Positions 1 to 11,704 are shown, numbered from the stretch's first letter. The stretch is 37,500 nucleotides of DNA from Prorocentrum cordatum (GCA_963575745.1 CAUYUJ010016479.1:130001-167500), one strand, 5' to 3'. Notes: generated by a model not told the origin, from the sequence alone. Made by a program: numbers and translations.

Positions 1-2300
1 AGACCCCCAAGAGGCCCCAAGAAGCTCAGCGAGGCACCCAATACGCTCTAAGAGGCGTCCGGGACCGCCAAGAGGCCCCCAAGACGCTCCAAGAGGCCTT
101 CACTGGGGGAGCCTTCCTCTTCGTGCCGCCCACTTCCCTGATCGAGGCAGATCCTCTGGGCATCGTTTCTGTATGGGCTGGTGGGGTTACTTTTTTCGGT
201 CGCGGCCGCGAGACGACGGTCAGGCGGCGAAAGCAAAGTCCGGGGCGCGAGCACGGCGAATTAGCTAGGACAGGCGCAGGCCGGCCGGCCCACTCAGACG
301 GCAGCTGCGGGCTGATGGGTGAAGCTGAACTGACTGGCGCACTGCAAGCTCTGGCACGTGCACTGGGCAAAATGTCACGGAATTCAAGCGGCCAAGGCAC
401 GACCCGCACAGAGGGGACGCGGACCACGATGGGCAAGTCCTTCGTGCATGGTGAAGACGCGCTGGCCATTGGAGTGAGTCGCCAGTGTGGCGCCAGGCTC
501 CAAGCGGACGACCTGAGCTAGCCAGACAGGCTAAGCAGTCGTGAGCCGTGGCGCAACGCACAGGGGAGGCTGAAGGTGGGCCTGTAGGACCGCACCTGTT
601 GCGGAAGGCTGAACCACTCTGCGCCATGGCCAGCCCCAGTCAGACCACATCACAGAGCCAGGGGGCAACCGAGCGACTGTGAGCCATCCAGCGCGTGCCG
701 GCACGGCAAGGCCACTGAGTGAGGGGGGGGCCGCTGGCGTGGTGGGCATCGCCAGCGAAGAAAGAAAGATGGAGTGCACTGGAAGTGGCGGTGCCGTGAC
801 GGCGAACCGGACCAGAGCAGGTGGGTCTCCAAGAGAACGGGTTGAGCTGTACCTCGCGGGGCACGCGGCGCTGGCACGGGCGGGATGCGCCGCTGTCTCA
901 AAGCGGTGTGCCTGGGGGGGGGGGGGCTGCGCAGTGAGAGACAGGGGGGCCGTCAGACGCGAAGTCAGGCCAAGCCCGCCGCTGGCACTTCCCACCCAGG
1001 CCCCTGGAACGCCAACGAACACCGCGTGGTCGCTGGTGGGGCTACTCTTTGGTCTGCGGCCGCGCGACAACGGTCTGGCGGCGAAGGGCAATGTCCGGGG
1101 CGGGCGGCGCAGAGCGAATTGGCGACCCCAACCGCCACGTTGGCAGGCCGGATCGCACCTGCACAACAAGCGTGCAGTTGCACATGCACTGAACAAAATG
1201 CTCCGCATTCACCAGCAGACGCGCCTAGGCGCCGGCCAGTATACCAAAGTGTACAAGCGGCCGCGGGCGCGAGCGCAACGGAGTGAGTCGCCCGCGCGGC
1301 GCCAAACTCCAAGCAGCCATCCCGGCTAGCTAAGAAGCACAAACCCGGGAGACAGAAGCTGGCGTTTTTTTTGGGGGGGGGGTCCGCGGCTCCGAGGCGA
1401 GAGACAGGGAGCGAGCACAACGCCCGGGGCGCGGCACGTCATTAATTGGCGCGAGATTGCCGCGGATCCCAGCGGACAACACTCGCAGCGCATGCACATG
1501 CCAGGGACAAAATGCCCCTCATTGAAACAGATGTCAGCGTCTGCTGGTGACTGGTCCAGTCAGCCCCGCAGGTAGGGAAGCAAAAGGCGCGGCAACGAGG
1601 CGGCAGGAACCGGGAGGAGAAGTCGCCCTTGCGGCGCCAAGCTCCAGCCGAACCGCAACCGTAAGCGGGGCCAGGACGGACAGCAAGACACTGTAACAAG
1701 CCGCGGGCAGAACGCGAGCCGGAGCGGCCAATGACCAGACGGAGCCCAATCCGCGTCCGAGCACCATCCAGTAAGGCAGACCACTGGTGTGCGTTCACGT
1801 GGCTGAGTAACCTCCAGCCGGTAGCCTGTCCGCTCACATCGTATCCGAATCACGTTGTTCGGGGGCACAACGATGCAATTGTACTGACGAGGGCAAGTGG
1901 CTGCGCCTGCGCCGAGAAGGGCGAAACGAACTCGAACCGCAGAAGGCTGAACCACTCAATGCAGGGCCGTTCACTTTGACGAAGCCAAGCACCATGAGTA
2001 AGGCGGGCAGCCGCACACGCACTCAACGCCTGTCACGCCGCCCGTGCAGAAGCCAAATACCTCCGACGCCGGGGCGAACCGATAGCTGGCAGCTGCAGAG
2101 CTGCTGGGCCGTACCGTTCGCTGGCGGCGTGCTGACGGCGGGCCAAGACGCCCTTGTAGTAGAACCGTGGCCGGGTCGGCGACGAAAGAAAGACCGCTGT
2201 CCCCAGAGCAGGTCTCAGGGCAGACGCGCTTCTGCGGCCGGCGCAATGCGATGGCGCTGGTGGGCAGGGGGGGGCGCAGCCAAAAGCCGCTGAACACCAG
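1..2300. repeat. Diverged GC-rich repeats, no gene recognised
   Basis: No believable gene is seen here; the open frames overlap on both strands and look like products of high GC. The first 110 bases are built from short units of the type GGCCCCCAAGACG, which recur around 12990-13330. The stretch 120-560 has a diverged copy at about 1020-1360: both carry a block resembling GGTCGCGGCCGCGAGACGACGGT, then GGCGAATT, then a conserved order of short words ending near a GCTAGC-type hexamer. The phrase GAAGGCTGAACCACTC near 604 returns near 1942. I read this as an old, degenerate tandem or segmental repeat with a period of roughly 0.9-1.3 kb. Confidence 0.4.
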
Positions 2301-2560
2301 TGCCAATGAGGGGGGGGGGAGAAGGAGGGGGCGCAGCCAAAAGCCGCTGGACACATATTAAGATGGGAAGTGGCCGGCGGCCGCACTGCCGCCGGTGACA
2401 ACTTATTCCAGGGACGGGAGCGTCTTGGCGGGGGGGTGCCGCGCCACTGCGTGCTGGCGGGGTTACGCGAAGCGTCTAGAATTCCGCAGCGTTTCTGAGC
2501 TCCCACGACATCCACCACGACTTCGCGCTGGGGGGGGGGGGGAGGGGGGGGGGGGGCAAT
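2268..2560. repeat. Short direct repeat and long G-runs
   Basis: The phrase GCGCAGCCAAAAGCCGCTG occurs twice about 60 bases apart (near 2273 and 2332), separated by a run of ten Gs. Further on, around 2529-2556, two G-runs of twelve or more bases lie side by side. Such runs can form G-quadruplexes and are also where assembly errors are likely. No gene is seen. Confidence 0.5.
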
Positions 2561-2884
2561 CTGCGGGGGCGCCCGATCGCAGAATGTCCTGCATGCCCTC
2601 TGCGATCCGACCCCGCGGAAGCGAAGCATGATTTTCGTCTTGGAAGCAGTGGGCCGAAGCCGGCGCAGAGCCCGAACAATGAAAACAACATCCACAGATT
2701 CCCCAAACATGGCAGCCGCAACATCGGGATCAGGGTCCGCAACTGAGGGGACAAGGTCGTCTTCAACGGAAACCGAGGCACTGACCTCGTCATCTTCGAC
2801 TGCAAAAGGGACAACAAAAATAGCCTGGCGAAGGACCCAACCATATGCAGTTGTGAATACCGTCGTTGTATGCACCGCATTCTG

Positions 2885-4290
2885 AGGAGCTCCGATTAGG
2901 GCCACGAAACGTATGAGGGGTGCGCCGAAATTTGTCCGGTGGGCGCATGCGCAAGCAGCCACTTGGGCCATCGGTGGAATTCCCTATGGGGCCACGAAAC
3001 GCGTGCGAAGTGTGCCAAAATAGGTGCGGTGGGCGCATGCGAACGCAGCCACTGGGGCCGTGCCGAAATGGGTGTGGTGGGCGCATGCGAACGCAGCCAC
3101 TGGCGCCTTCGGTGGAGCTCCCTATGGGGCCACGAAACGCGTGAGGGGTGTGCCGAAACGCGCGGTGGCACTGGGGGCTTCGGTGGAGCTCCCTCCCTAT
3201 GGAGCCACGAAGCGTGTGAGGGGTGTGACGAAATTGGTGTGGGTGACGCATGCGGGCGGTGGCGTTGGGGCCTTCGGTGGAGCTCCCTATGGCGCCACGA
3301 AGCGCGCGAGGGGTGTGCTGGAATGGGCGTGGGTGACGCATGTGGGCGGTGGCATTCGTAGGAGCTCCCTATGGGGCTACGGAAAGTGTGAGGTGTGTGA
3401 CAAAATGGTGTTGGTGACGCATGCGGGCGGTGGCACCGGGGCCTTCGTTGGAGCTCCCTATGGGGCCACGAAGCGTGTGAGGGGTGTGTCGACATGGGTG
3501 TGGGTGACGCATGCGGGCGGTGGTGCTGCGGCCTTGGGTAAAGCTTCCAATGGGGCCATGAAGCGCGTGAGGGGCGTGCCGGAAAGTGCGTGGGTGACGC
3601 ATGCGGGCGGTGGCAATGGGGCCTTCGCTGGAGCTCCCCATGGGACCACGAGCCGTGTGAGGGGTGTGCCGTAATGGGTGGCAGTGACAAATGCGGACGC
3701 AGCCACTGGGGCCTTCGGTGGAGCTCCCTACGGAAAGGCTGTGACGAAATGGGTATGGGTGACGTATGTGGGCGGTGGCAGTGGGGGCTTCGGTGGAGCT
3801 TCCTATGGGGCCACGGAACGTGTGAGGGGTGTGACGAAATTGGTGCGGGTGACGCATGCGGGCGGTGGCACCAGGGTCTTCGGTGGAGCCCCCTATGGGG
3901 CGACGAAACGTGTGAGGAGTGTGCCGAAATTGGTGGGTGACGCATGCGGACGCAGCCACTGGGGCCTTCGGTGGAGCTCCCCATGGGGCCACGAACCGTG
4001 TGAGGGGTGTGCCGTAATGGGTGGCGGTGACGCATGAGGACGCAACCACCTGGGACCTTCGGTGAAGCTCCCTATGGGGCCACGAAACGTGTGAGGGGTG
4101 CGCCGCAATGGGTGCGGGTGACGCATGCGGGCGCAGCCACTGGGGCCTTCGGTGGAGCTCCATTTGGGGCCGCGAAACGTGTGAGGGGTGTCCCGAAATG
4201 GGTGGCGGTGGCGCATGAGGACGCAGCCACTGGGGCCTTCGGTGGAGCTCCCGATGGGGCCACGAACCGTGAAAGGGGCGTGCCGAACTG
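2885..4290. repeat. 90-bp minisatellite array, about 15 units
   Basis: A tandem array whose unit is close to 90 bp; GGGCCACGAA-type anchors fall at about 3129, 3204, 3294, 3376, 3465, 3555 and 3645. Each unit carries GGAGCTCCCTATGGGGCC, a GTGAGGGGTGTG block and GTGACGCATGCGG. Because 90 is a multiple of three, all units stay in phase and several frames on both strands are open for hundreds of codons. These give 30-residue repeat proteins on the minus strand (one about 380 residues long). No frame is clearly favoured by codon pattern or start context, so I treat the array as non-coding. Two units lie in inverted orientation at 12800-12990. Confidence 0.85.
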
Positions 4291-4420
4291 ATGATGACGG
4301 CGACGGCGACGCCGATGATGGGGAGAGGGAGGGGGGCAGCGGGAGGAAGGAAGGACGCGGGCGCTGTCTGTTCAAAACGAAGACCCAACACCACAGGGTG
4401 TTTGGGAAAAAGAGGGGACG
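4291..4420. repeat. Unique tail of the 90-bp array, also found inverted at 12.7 kb
   Basis: Directly after the array comes a purine-rich stretch and then the phrase AAGACCCAACACCACAGGGT. The same order, reverse-complemented, precedes the inverted 90-bp units at 12690-12790. Array plus tail therefore appears to be one dispersed unit present twice in opposite orientation. Confidence 0.55.
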
Positions 4421-4900
4421 CGGGCGAGCGTCGCGTCGAATACGTCAGTGGCCGCGGCTGCGCCGGGTCGACAGTCCGTTCGAGGGGCCGCAAAAAACCT
4501 TCAGCCCCCACGCAGCCCATAAGCCCGCCCTTGACCTTTTCTCATGAGCGCGCGAAGATAGGCGTTGTCAACATGTCGTTAAATCATGTGTCCGCTGGCG
4601 AGTTGTGCCTTAGATCTGGGGGGGGGGTCGACGAATTCTCAAGGGCCCCCTCCCGCATGCTTTCTTCGCCTGGCAGGTCATGCACCAAATTCGTGATAGC
4701 GGGGTAGAGGGGCGCCGTGAGATCCGCAGAAAGCAAGCCGCAAGGCGCCGTTCTGGTCTCGGCCGCGGCCCAAAAATACTTGACAACACGCGCCGCTCCG
4801 TCGCGCGACCCCCAAAAGCCCCCCCCCCCCTGCATGGTTGAGTGATCGGGGCGGCGCGAGAACAATCGATGGGCAGCCTCCGTCTGTGCCTATGACAGAC
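4421..4900. other. No gene recognised
   Basis: GC-rich sequence with short G- and C-runs (near 4619 and 4817). No conserved motif, tandem period or inverted repeat stood out. Confidence 0.4.
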
Positions 4901-4917
4901 CTCGCACGAAGCGTTGG

Positions 4918-6306
4918 TCATAAGTGCACTCCTTTGGTTAGCAGCCAGGGCCGAGTTCCCCTCGCCTTCGCAGAGGGCCCATGCTCTGCCGCCCTCGAAT
5001 GCCAAGAGCTCCTAGTGGCCGCGGAGGCGTCAGCGAGCAAGGGGCGCGTGACGTCGGAACCTGAGCTAGGGCGAGCCTCAACAAGTCTGGCAAACATCCG
5101 TCTTGTCTTATGCTCGGCGAGAGATTGCCCTGCGTCGCGGGGGTTATACTCGGGCAAGATTGGCATCGCATTGTAAGAATGACTCATGATGTCTCTTTTC
5201 GCATCGGCCACTTCCCCCTTCGCCGCTCGGGCGAAGTGCAACTGCGACGAGCCCGCCACGTGCGCCTCTGCGACCGAGGGCGGGACATCCGAGATCGCGG
5301 CGAACGGGGGGGCGGTGGGGCTTTTGGGCGCCCCCCTCGAACATCGAAGTCATCGTGGCTTTATCCCGCTGCGTCTTGGGCAGCCCGAAATCCGCGGCCC
5401 CGCGCAAGTCGGCGGCCGCCTCGCCGAGGTGGTCACGCCTGTCTTGCCCCAGGGACTTAGCAACAGTCAATGCAGCGTCTGAAATAACTTCTGCAAAGCA
5501 AAGTTTACTTCAAAATCTGAACTGGCGCCGCGTGCCCCATCGGCCAACGCCCTCGGGGGAGCAGCGCGGCAAAGCCTCCAGGGTTCTGCCTCCGGGCCGG
5601 CGGTGAAGCCTGGAATGCCCCCGTGGAGCTCCCCGCCCGAATTTGCGAAGAGTTCCGGGCGCCATGGGGCCCCTCTGCGGGGCGGCGGAAACTTTCTCAA
5701 GGGCTCCGACGACGCCCCCGCGAGCGCTGACGAGGTCGAAGGGGCGGCGGGAAACGCAAGACTTGCGAGGCCTCCCAGGGGCGACCCCGAAGATTTCACG
5801 GCCGCGCCCGCGATGGCAGAAACCGCCGACGCGCGATGCTCGGAGACAGGCGCGGCCCCAGGAACCGGCGGGGCCTTGAGAAGGGCCTGCTCGAAGGCCC
5901 GGGGTCCAAGAAGGCGGCCTCCTCTAGCCGCTCGGAGCATGGGGCCTGGCGGACCTGCGCAGCTTCCCGAGAGAACGTCGCAGCGACCGGCCGGCGATCA
6001 CCGCGGGGCGATGACTTGCATGCGAGTCGGGTGAACGGGCGCGGTTGGCCAGCCAATGCCGGGCAGTGACGGGACCAGGTATGCGTCTGAGCCCTTGGGT
6101 CGATTCCCGCGCCCAAAATCATCAACTGATCAGATGCGGGCGCCCAATGCTCTATGCCCAGAGGTGATCGGGTAAGTGCGCGAGCTTCCCGCTCCCTCGC
6201 CAGCTCCTGAACGTAGCCCGCCCGGTCCGCCGCGCCGGCGAAGGAATTGCCCGCCCTGCCACTGGCGCCCAGGAAAGACGGCGGGCCCCCCTGCACCCTG
6301 GAGCTT
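4918..6306 (-). pseudogene. Possible downstream part of the decayed LINE frame
   Basis: This stretch lies downstream of the endonuclease-like frame on the same strand. It holds fragments that read more like protein than the surroundings, for example about 5144-5470 (residue run TVAKSLGQDRRDHLGEAAAD) and 4918-5259 (KGEVADAKRDIMSHSYNAMP). They fall in different frames and are broken by stops. A LINE would carry a linker and reverse transcriptase here, but I could not recognise RT motifs. The call rests on position and strand, not on a motif. Confidence 0.25.
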
Positions 6307-7362
6307 TTACATGTCATCCCCGAAAACGCGCCTAGCAATGGCCCCAGCCCGCGAGCGCGACATGCGCGCCACTGAAACAATAAACGCATGGCCATGCGCG
6401 TCGACGGCAACGGGCAATCATCGGGGCGCGACAGCAATGCCGCGAGCGTTTCGCATCGAATAACACAGGCTCGTCTCTGGATGTTCCACAAGAAAGCCCA
6501 TAGACAATCCGCGATTCGCATCCCAGCTCGCTTGCGACATTGGTAGAATAACAAACAGAGTAAACCCCAGAGTTGCAGGCGCCCATGGGATTTCGGGCCT
6601 CTTGGATACCGGCGAAGTGAACTCCCTCAGAGTCACGCTGAGCCTTGATGGCCAAGTTCCGCGCAAACCTCAACATGCCTCGTCTCCCGCGTCGCTTTGC
6701 AACTGCAGCGCTCTTGGCATTAAACGCAGCAGCCCCCAGGCTTGGGGGGCGGGTGGCCACGCTCGTTCTCGGCGGGGGGCGGCGTCCCGAGTCCTCCGCA
6801 GAGCAGTCCGCTGGGCGCGCCCGGAAGGTCTCCGTCCTCTAGAACAGGATAGGTACCAATTATTCGAGGGGGGGGCATTCCCGTTCTCGTCGAGGTTCAT
6901 GCACGGCGGCCCGCGCCCGCGCGGGCGGCGCGAAGCATGGGCGCCGCTTCTCGAGCCCCGCGAGGTCCGCTAGACGGTCCGCGAGTTCCAAGGGCGCCCC
7001 TCGCGGCCGACCCACGTGGGCAATATCGACGGGGTCCCTTTCAAATTCTGGCCATCTGTCCCTGGCAAATGAGATGGCCACATCGTGAAAAATCTGCAAC
7101 ATGCGGGCAATTACGCTGTTTTCCCGAACCGATGCGTTCTCTCGGAGATAGTCGCACGCGTTCTTGGAGCCAGCGTGGATCGCGGCGGGCGGGCGCCGGC
7201 CGTCGCCGCCGATGGCCAGGGGGGCCGAGGCAGCGGCGGCGCACTCGATGCTTGCGCGCTGTCCAACATCCTGCCCCCACGAGGCGCCAGGGAGGAATCT
7301 CGAACAGGGGCGGCCCAAACACTTCGGAAAGATGCCCCCTCCTTATCTGGGCTCGGTCGCAC
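6307..7362 (-). pseudogene. Decayed LINE-type ORF with APE endonuclease motifs
   Basis: Reading minus from about 7318 to 6600, one frame carries a helical stretch (SVIARMLQIFHDVAISFARD), two stops near 6857-6840, then MLRFARNLAIKAQ and the word HFAGIQEARNPMG. The QEAR block fits the QE-containing motif of APE-type endonucleases of LINE elements. The homology then passes to another frame (GFLVEHPETSLCYSMRNARG), is cut by a TGA, and resumes with LPVAVDAHGHAFIVSVARM. An intact LINE endonuclease would continue into RT in one frame, so this copy is inactive. The order QE block, EHP block, then a DxHGHAFIV strand matches what I know of dinoflagellate LINE proteins, but the assignment is by eye. Confidence 0.5.
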
Positions 7363-8129
7363 CGCTGCCTACGCGCCTACTGCATCTTCACCGCGCCTCC
7401 GGGGCTCGTCTGCGAAGTGCGAAATCACCCCCAATTCGACACCCGGGCAAGATGCCCCCCAAGGGCGCAAGAGTACTCGGCAGGATGGGGCCCGCGAAGA
7501 AGAGCGACGCGAGGCATTGGAGCAGCCGGGGGCACGAGGTCCAGGATAATCGGACCCGCGCAAAAGGGCGCCAGAGCTGTAAATGATTAGAGGGAAGCAA
7601 GGGTGCATAAGAATTGATACTCTCAGCTGCCGCTCGTCCGCCATCCGACCCAGGCGGAGCGCCATGGTGCATGTCGGCAGGCCCATTTCCCATGTCCTGC
7701 CGTTGGTCCGCATCCTGCGGCTCGTCCAAGTCAGAGGGCGGCGCGCGCCTGTCATTGACGTAGCACGAAGATCCCAAAGCAAGGCTGGCCCAAGAAGAAT
7801 ATTGCCCCACTCCGATCTGCCTCCCCTGGTTCGTGGCCCAACAAGGATTTATCTGCGATGGCCCCTCGTAGGCAGGGCGCGCGCAGGCGCTGGGCGCCCT
7901 GGCGGAGGCGCGGGAGGGGGCGCGATGGCCCGAAGAGAGGGAGGTGCAGTCTCTGGGCGCACGGGGTCTCGCCTCATTCAACCCGAAGCGAACGGCTCTT
8001 AGGCGGCCCGGGGCTCTTTGCGGGGCGGGCCCTTCATGCGCTCGGCCCCCCCCCCCCGCTGGCCGCAGAAGCGGGCCCCCTGCGCGGGGGGCCCGGGGAA
8101 GAAAAAGCTGCTTCGGGACAAAGAAAGGC
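7363..8129 (-). other. Overlapping GC-rich frames, no gene assigned
   Basis: A minus-strand frame of 249 codons (8137-7388) is open and starts inside the end of the next upstream frame. It includes DLDEPQDADQRQDMGNGPAD, which reads like protein, but other frames are also open and no domain was recognised. It could be the N-terminal part of the LINE relic that follows it on this strand. Confidence 0.25.
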
Positions 8130-9443
8130 TCATTCACGTCTTGTTATTTTTGAATTCCTTCCTTCATTGCCCCGTCCTTCGCTTGTCCCTGCTGCGGATC
8201 CTCGGTCGCCTCCGTGGGCGAAATAATGACGACCTCCTTCTCCTCGTCCTTCTTGGTGCCCCCCCTTCGGCGTGACTGGGATCGGCGCGGCGGTTCCTCC
8301 TATTGGCGTAGGCGGACTCGTTTGCCATGGCGGGATACTCGACGATGATGGCACTGGTGCTGCTCCGCTCGCTGTCGACTCCGTCGACGCTCCGCTCGCG
8401 GTAGGCTGCGCACTGAGGTTTGCGATGGTCGTGCCAATCTGTGGGTCGGTGACACTCTGACGCGCGAGCAGGAGGTGACCCATCTCCGATAGCTCCTTGG
8501 CATCGTCATTGTTCACCGGTTGAAGCTGTGGCGGCGCCGGCGGGAACGAGCGTGCCATGTGCTGAAGCAGAATGAAGCCAGTTCTTCGGATGTTCGGAGA
8601 CGCCGTCATGAATGGCCCTGCTGGCACCGAAATCGAGGCTGGTGGCGGTGGCGGCATTGGCGGTGACTCGGCCGACTGTGGACCAGCTGTCTGTGCTGCC
8701 GCTGTTCGTCCCATTGGTCCTGCCTCTCCCGCGTACAAGGCGGCGTCCTCCTCCCCAAGCACTCAGTCCTTTAACTCCTCCAATGTACCAGCCGCTGCTT
8801 TCCACGCCGTCAAGTCATTCTCGGCTTGGCGGTACAGGAGCTGAGTTTCGTTGATATTGCTGGCTGGCGTCTTCAGGTCGGTCTGGCATCTGTCATGTTT
8901 GCTATTGAGATCGTTGAGCTGGTCGGTCAATCTCTCCGTGGTGCCCACCATGTACTTGAGACACGCGACCTCCTTGATGTAGTGACTGGCGTCCTCCGTG
9001 CTTGCCTTCCTGGCCACTATGATCAGCCGCGCGATCTCGAACACTACCTGCTTCATCTTCGCCTTTTAGGCCTCGATTCCTGGGATGTCCGCAGGAACGT
9101 GCTCACAACCGCTCATCTCCATGTAGGTGGTGGCTTCGGAACGCTTCATCGTGACCACTTTGCCCTAGAAACGCTTCATCTCATCTTGCTCCTGCTTCAT
9201 CTCCTTCGTATGCTGGTCACGTTGAATGTCACGCTGTACCTCTGGACGCGTGCGACTGTGATCCCGTCGCTTGTGTTAAACGGGGCTGACGTTATGGCTG
9301 CGGTGTCGATCCTCGTACTCGACTGTCGCAGTGCCATCCGCACAAGCAAGCCTTATGATGCCCCCATGCATATCGTCCACATGGACACTCCCTTTGGACC
9401 CTCGGTCCTGAGGAGCGAGCCGTCTTGAAAAGGGATGCGCCAT
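8130..9443 (-). pseudogene. 438-codon frame with four internal stops, coiled-coil and Pro/Ser-rich
   Basis: Read minus from the ATG at 9443, which sits in a textbook eukaryotic start context (ACCATGG), one frame runs without indel for 438 codons to a stop at 8130. It contains internal stops at codon 56 (TAA, 9276-9278), 93 (TAG, 9165-9167), 126 (TAA, 9066-9068) and 227 (TGA, 8763-8765). Around codons 80-225 the product is charged and heptad-like (VQRDIQRDQHTKEMKQEQDE; later LTDQLNDLNSKHDRC), suggesting a coiled coil. Codons 240-438 are Pro-, Ser- and Thr-rich with PPMPPPPPAS. I do not recognise the protein. Four stops without a frameshift suggest a young pseudogene or a transposon ORF copy; recoding or unseen introns are less likely. 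Confidence 0.5.
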
Positions 9444-10080
9444 GGTGGGTTCTCAAAGAGAATTGGGCTTTGTAGAATGATAAAATTAGTCTGGAGCGGT
9501 GCCGCCGTTCCTGGGCGCGGCGGTGCCACGCAGGGTCACGCGACGTGATGTGGGTACGGTATCAGCGTCGCGGCCTGGCCAAGGCACGCCTGAGGCTCGA
9601 CCTGCACCTGGGCCAGAAAGCCTTCTCCTCCTCCTTTTCCTCCTCCTCCTCCTCCTCCTCCTCCTCCTCATTAACCCCCTTCCTCCCGTCTCTACCATGC
9701 AGTATTATCCCGTCCTTCCACGCCTACATCTGCTTTGCTCTTGCATGTGATCCTCCTCCTTTTCCTGCTCCTCCTCTTCCTCCTCCCCATCATTCCACTT
9801 CCCCTTCTCCCACTCCCCGCCCTCCTCTTCCTCCTCCTCTTCCTCCTCCTCTTCCTCCTCCTGTTCGTCTTCCTCCCCATCTTCCTCCTGCGCCGTCGCG
9901 TCCCCCTCCACCTCCTCACCCTGCTCCTCCTGCTCCTTCTCCACAAGGCAGGCCGAGGGCATCCGCAACCACTTTTGTCCCAGACGCGCGGCGAACGATC
10001 TGGGCAACTTCGGGGCCTCTCGCCCGCCAACGCCGACGCCCTGCCCCCTGACAGGGCGGCCGGAGGCCACGTCATGCAAT
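9444..10080. repeat. TCC/CTC-rich pyrimidine tracts
   Basis: Two pyrimidine tracts on the plus strand, 9621-9669 (nearly pure TCC) and 9748-9950 (impure CTC/TTC). Poly-Ser, poly-Leu and poly-Glu frames through them are by-products. Mirror-like pyrimidine tracts of this kind can form triplex DNA. Confidence 0.85.
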
Positions 10081-10720
10081 GAAAACCCACGGGGCAAAGA
10101 TGAACAGGATGGAAAGAAGGAGGAGGAAGAGGACCAGTGTAAACCGAAGACGCATCAACGATGTTGGAATAAACCCTCCCTCCAAGCTGCCTCTTCACAG
10201 GTCCCTACAAGGGTTCACCACTGAAGGAACTGCCTCGTTGGGGGACAACCGTTTGAAGACCCTCGAGCACGCCAAAACACCAATCTTGGGACTCCAACGC
10301 CACGGATCAACTAGACTGTTGCGTCTTGACGGTCCTGAATCGTTCCGGAACATGATTCCTGGGACTTCAACACCGCGAATTAATATAACTGTTGCACCCT
10401 CACAATCCTGAATCCTTCCAAAACGCAGTTTCTGGCACGTTGACCCGTGAAATTCTTGCACATGTTGAAAACGAATGTGCGCGGCGCGAAGGCGAGAACC
10501 ACATTTTGAACATCAGTCGCCCTCAATCCGCACAGCTCTTACAAACTTTAAGAAAGATGTGCGCGGCGCGAAGGCGAGAGCCACATTTTGAAAACCACCC
10601 GCCCTCCATCTCTGAAACCGTTACCACTGTTGAAGCGTCAGGGTCATAAGTGGTGAGGATATCTCAGGCGAAACGCCCGGCCTGCCCGTTCGACCAGCCT
10701 CGGGGTGCGACAGGGAGGAG
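10081..10720. repeat. Gene-free stretch with a short duplicated block
   Basis: No gene is recognised. The phrase GTGCGCGGCGCGAAGGCGAG, followed by CCACATTTTGAA, occurs at about 10478 and 10559, some 81 bases apart. A related order of words (GAAAACCACC, CCCTCCATCT, GAAACGG) returns near 16300-16440, so this may be part of a dispersed repeat. Confidence 0.45.
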
Positions 10721-10737
10721 TTATTCATAAGGAAGAG

Positions 10738-11050
10738 GGATGGAGGAGGAGAGGAGGGGGAGGAGGAGGAGGGGGAGAAAGAGGAGGAGGAGGAGGAAGG
10801 AACATGAGGAGAAGACAGCGTCCGTGCACATCTGCGCAAACTCTAGAGCAGCATTACGGTACGCTCCGCTCGCGCCAGCGGAGCCACGGCAGGAAGAAGA
10901 GGAGAAAGAAGAGGAGGGACAGGAGGGAACCGAGGGGAATATTATAGAGGAGGGGCGGGGGCAGCGGAGGAGGAGGAGGAGGCGGAGGAGGAGGAGGAGG
11001 AAGAGGAGGAGGAGGAGGGAGAGAGAACGGAGGGAGGAAAGAGAAGGGAG

Positions 11051-11081
<31 letters not shown>

Positions 11082-11100
11082 GCAGTGAAGGGGGCAGGAT
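10738..11100. repeat. GGA-rich tract followed by (GTC)10
   Basis: Purine-rich GGA/GAG runs at 10740-10805 and 10885-11050 on the plus strand, then ten perfect GTC units at 11051-11080. Open frames through here encode only low-complexity Arg, Glu, Gly or Ser. Confidence 0.9.
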
Positions 11101-11437
11101 TGTTCGAGCCGTTCGTAGCCACACTCACGCTGCAGATCTCCCTCGGGACGCGCAGGAGTACACCTTGATGGCGCAGGCAAGGGGCCAGGGTGGCCGTTTA
11201 AGAAGGCAATCCGCCTCTCAGAAGCCCTGCTGCCTCCTCAGAACATCCTCGGAGGAGGGCCGGATCATTCTGAGAAGACCCCTGCCTTTTTGGAAGGCCG
11301 CCCCGCCCCCGACCAAAATCTGCCTAAGACTGTGCCAGACCACTCCCAGGGTCCATCCTGGCTGGCCTATTTCTCGAGCTGCGCCCAGCCGCAGGCAAGG
11401 GGGGCCCCTCGGGAACTAAGCAGGAAGCCCAGAGACC
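11101..11437. other. No gene recognised
   Basis: GC-rich sequence without a clear tandem period, inverted repeat or protein motif. Confidence 0.4.
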
Positions 11438-11704
11438 TCACAAGCGCAGAACCCCTGCCCGCGCGCCGCCAGATGCCTGCTGCAGCTGTTGCTTCCACTC
11501 GAACATGCAGGACTCGAACGCCCTGTTCGAGCTCTGGGCGGCCACGCGAGGCGTCACGGGCTCGCCGGGGGCGCCCCTCTGCCGGTGGTCGCGGCTCCAG
11601 ACGCGGTACTCCCTCGTCGCTTTCACCACCTCTGGGTCGGCGCTCCAGGCGGAAGCCAGCGGGAGCAAGACGGCGGAGGCTTGCGGAAGGGCGGCGGCAG
11701 CAAC
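11438..11704 (-). CDS. Short protein-like fragment, unknown
   Basis: After a TGA at about 11705, a minus-strand frame of some 88 codons runs to a stop at 11438 and reads unusually like real protein for this area: SAWSADPEVVKATREYRVWS, then AFESCMFEWKQQLQQASGG. It has no good ATG start and no recognised domain. It may be an exon or a transposon fragment, or simply chance. Two overlapping frames are also open. Confidence 0.25.
   Translation of the reverse strand, partial: VAAAALPQASAVLLPLASAWSADPEVVKATREYRVWSRDHRQRGAPGEPVTPRVAAQSSNRAFESCMFEWKQQLQQASGGARAGVLRL

Noticed and set aside
2896-4520. Minus-strand repeat proteins of 379 and 383 residues
   Set aside because: Several frames on both strands are equally open over the 90-bp array; no codon bias or start context favours one.
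6070-6120. tRNA-like T-arm word (GGTCGATTCCCGC)
   Set aside because: No matching acceptor, D or anticodon stems around it.
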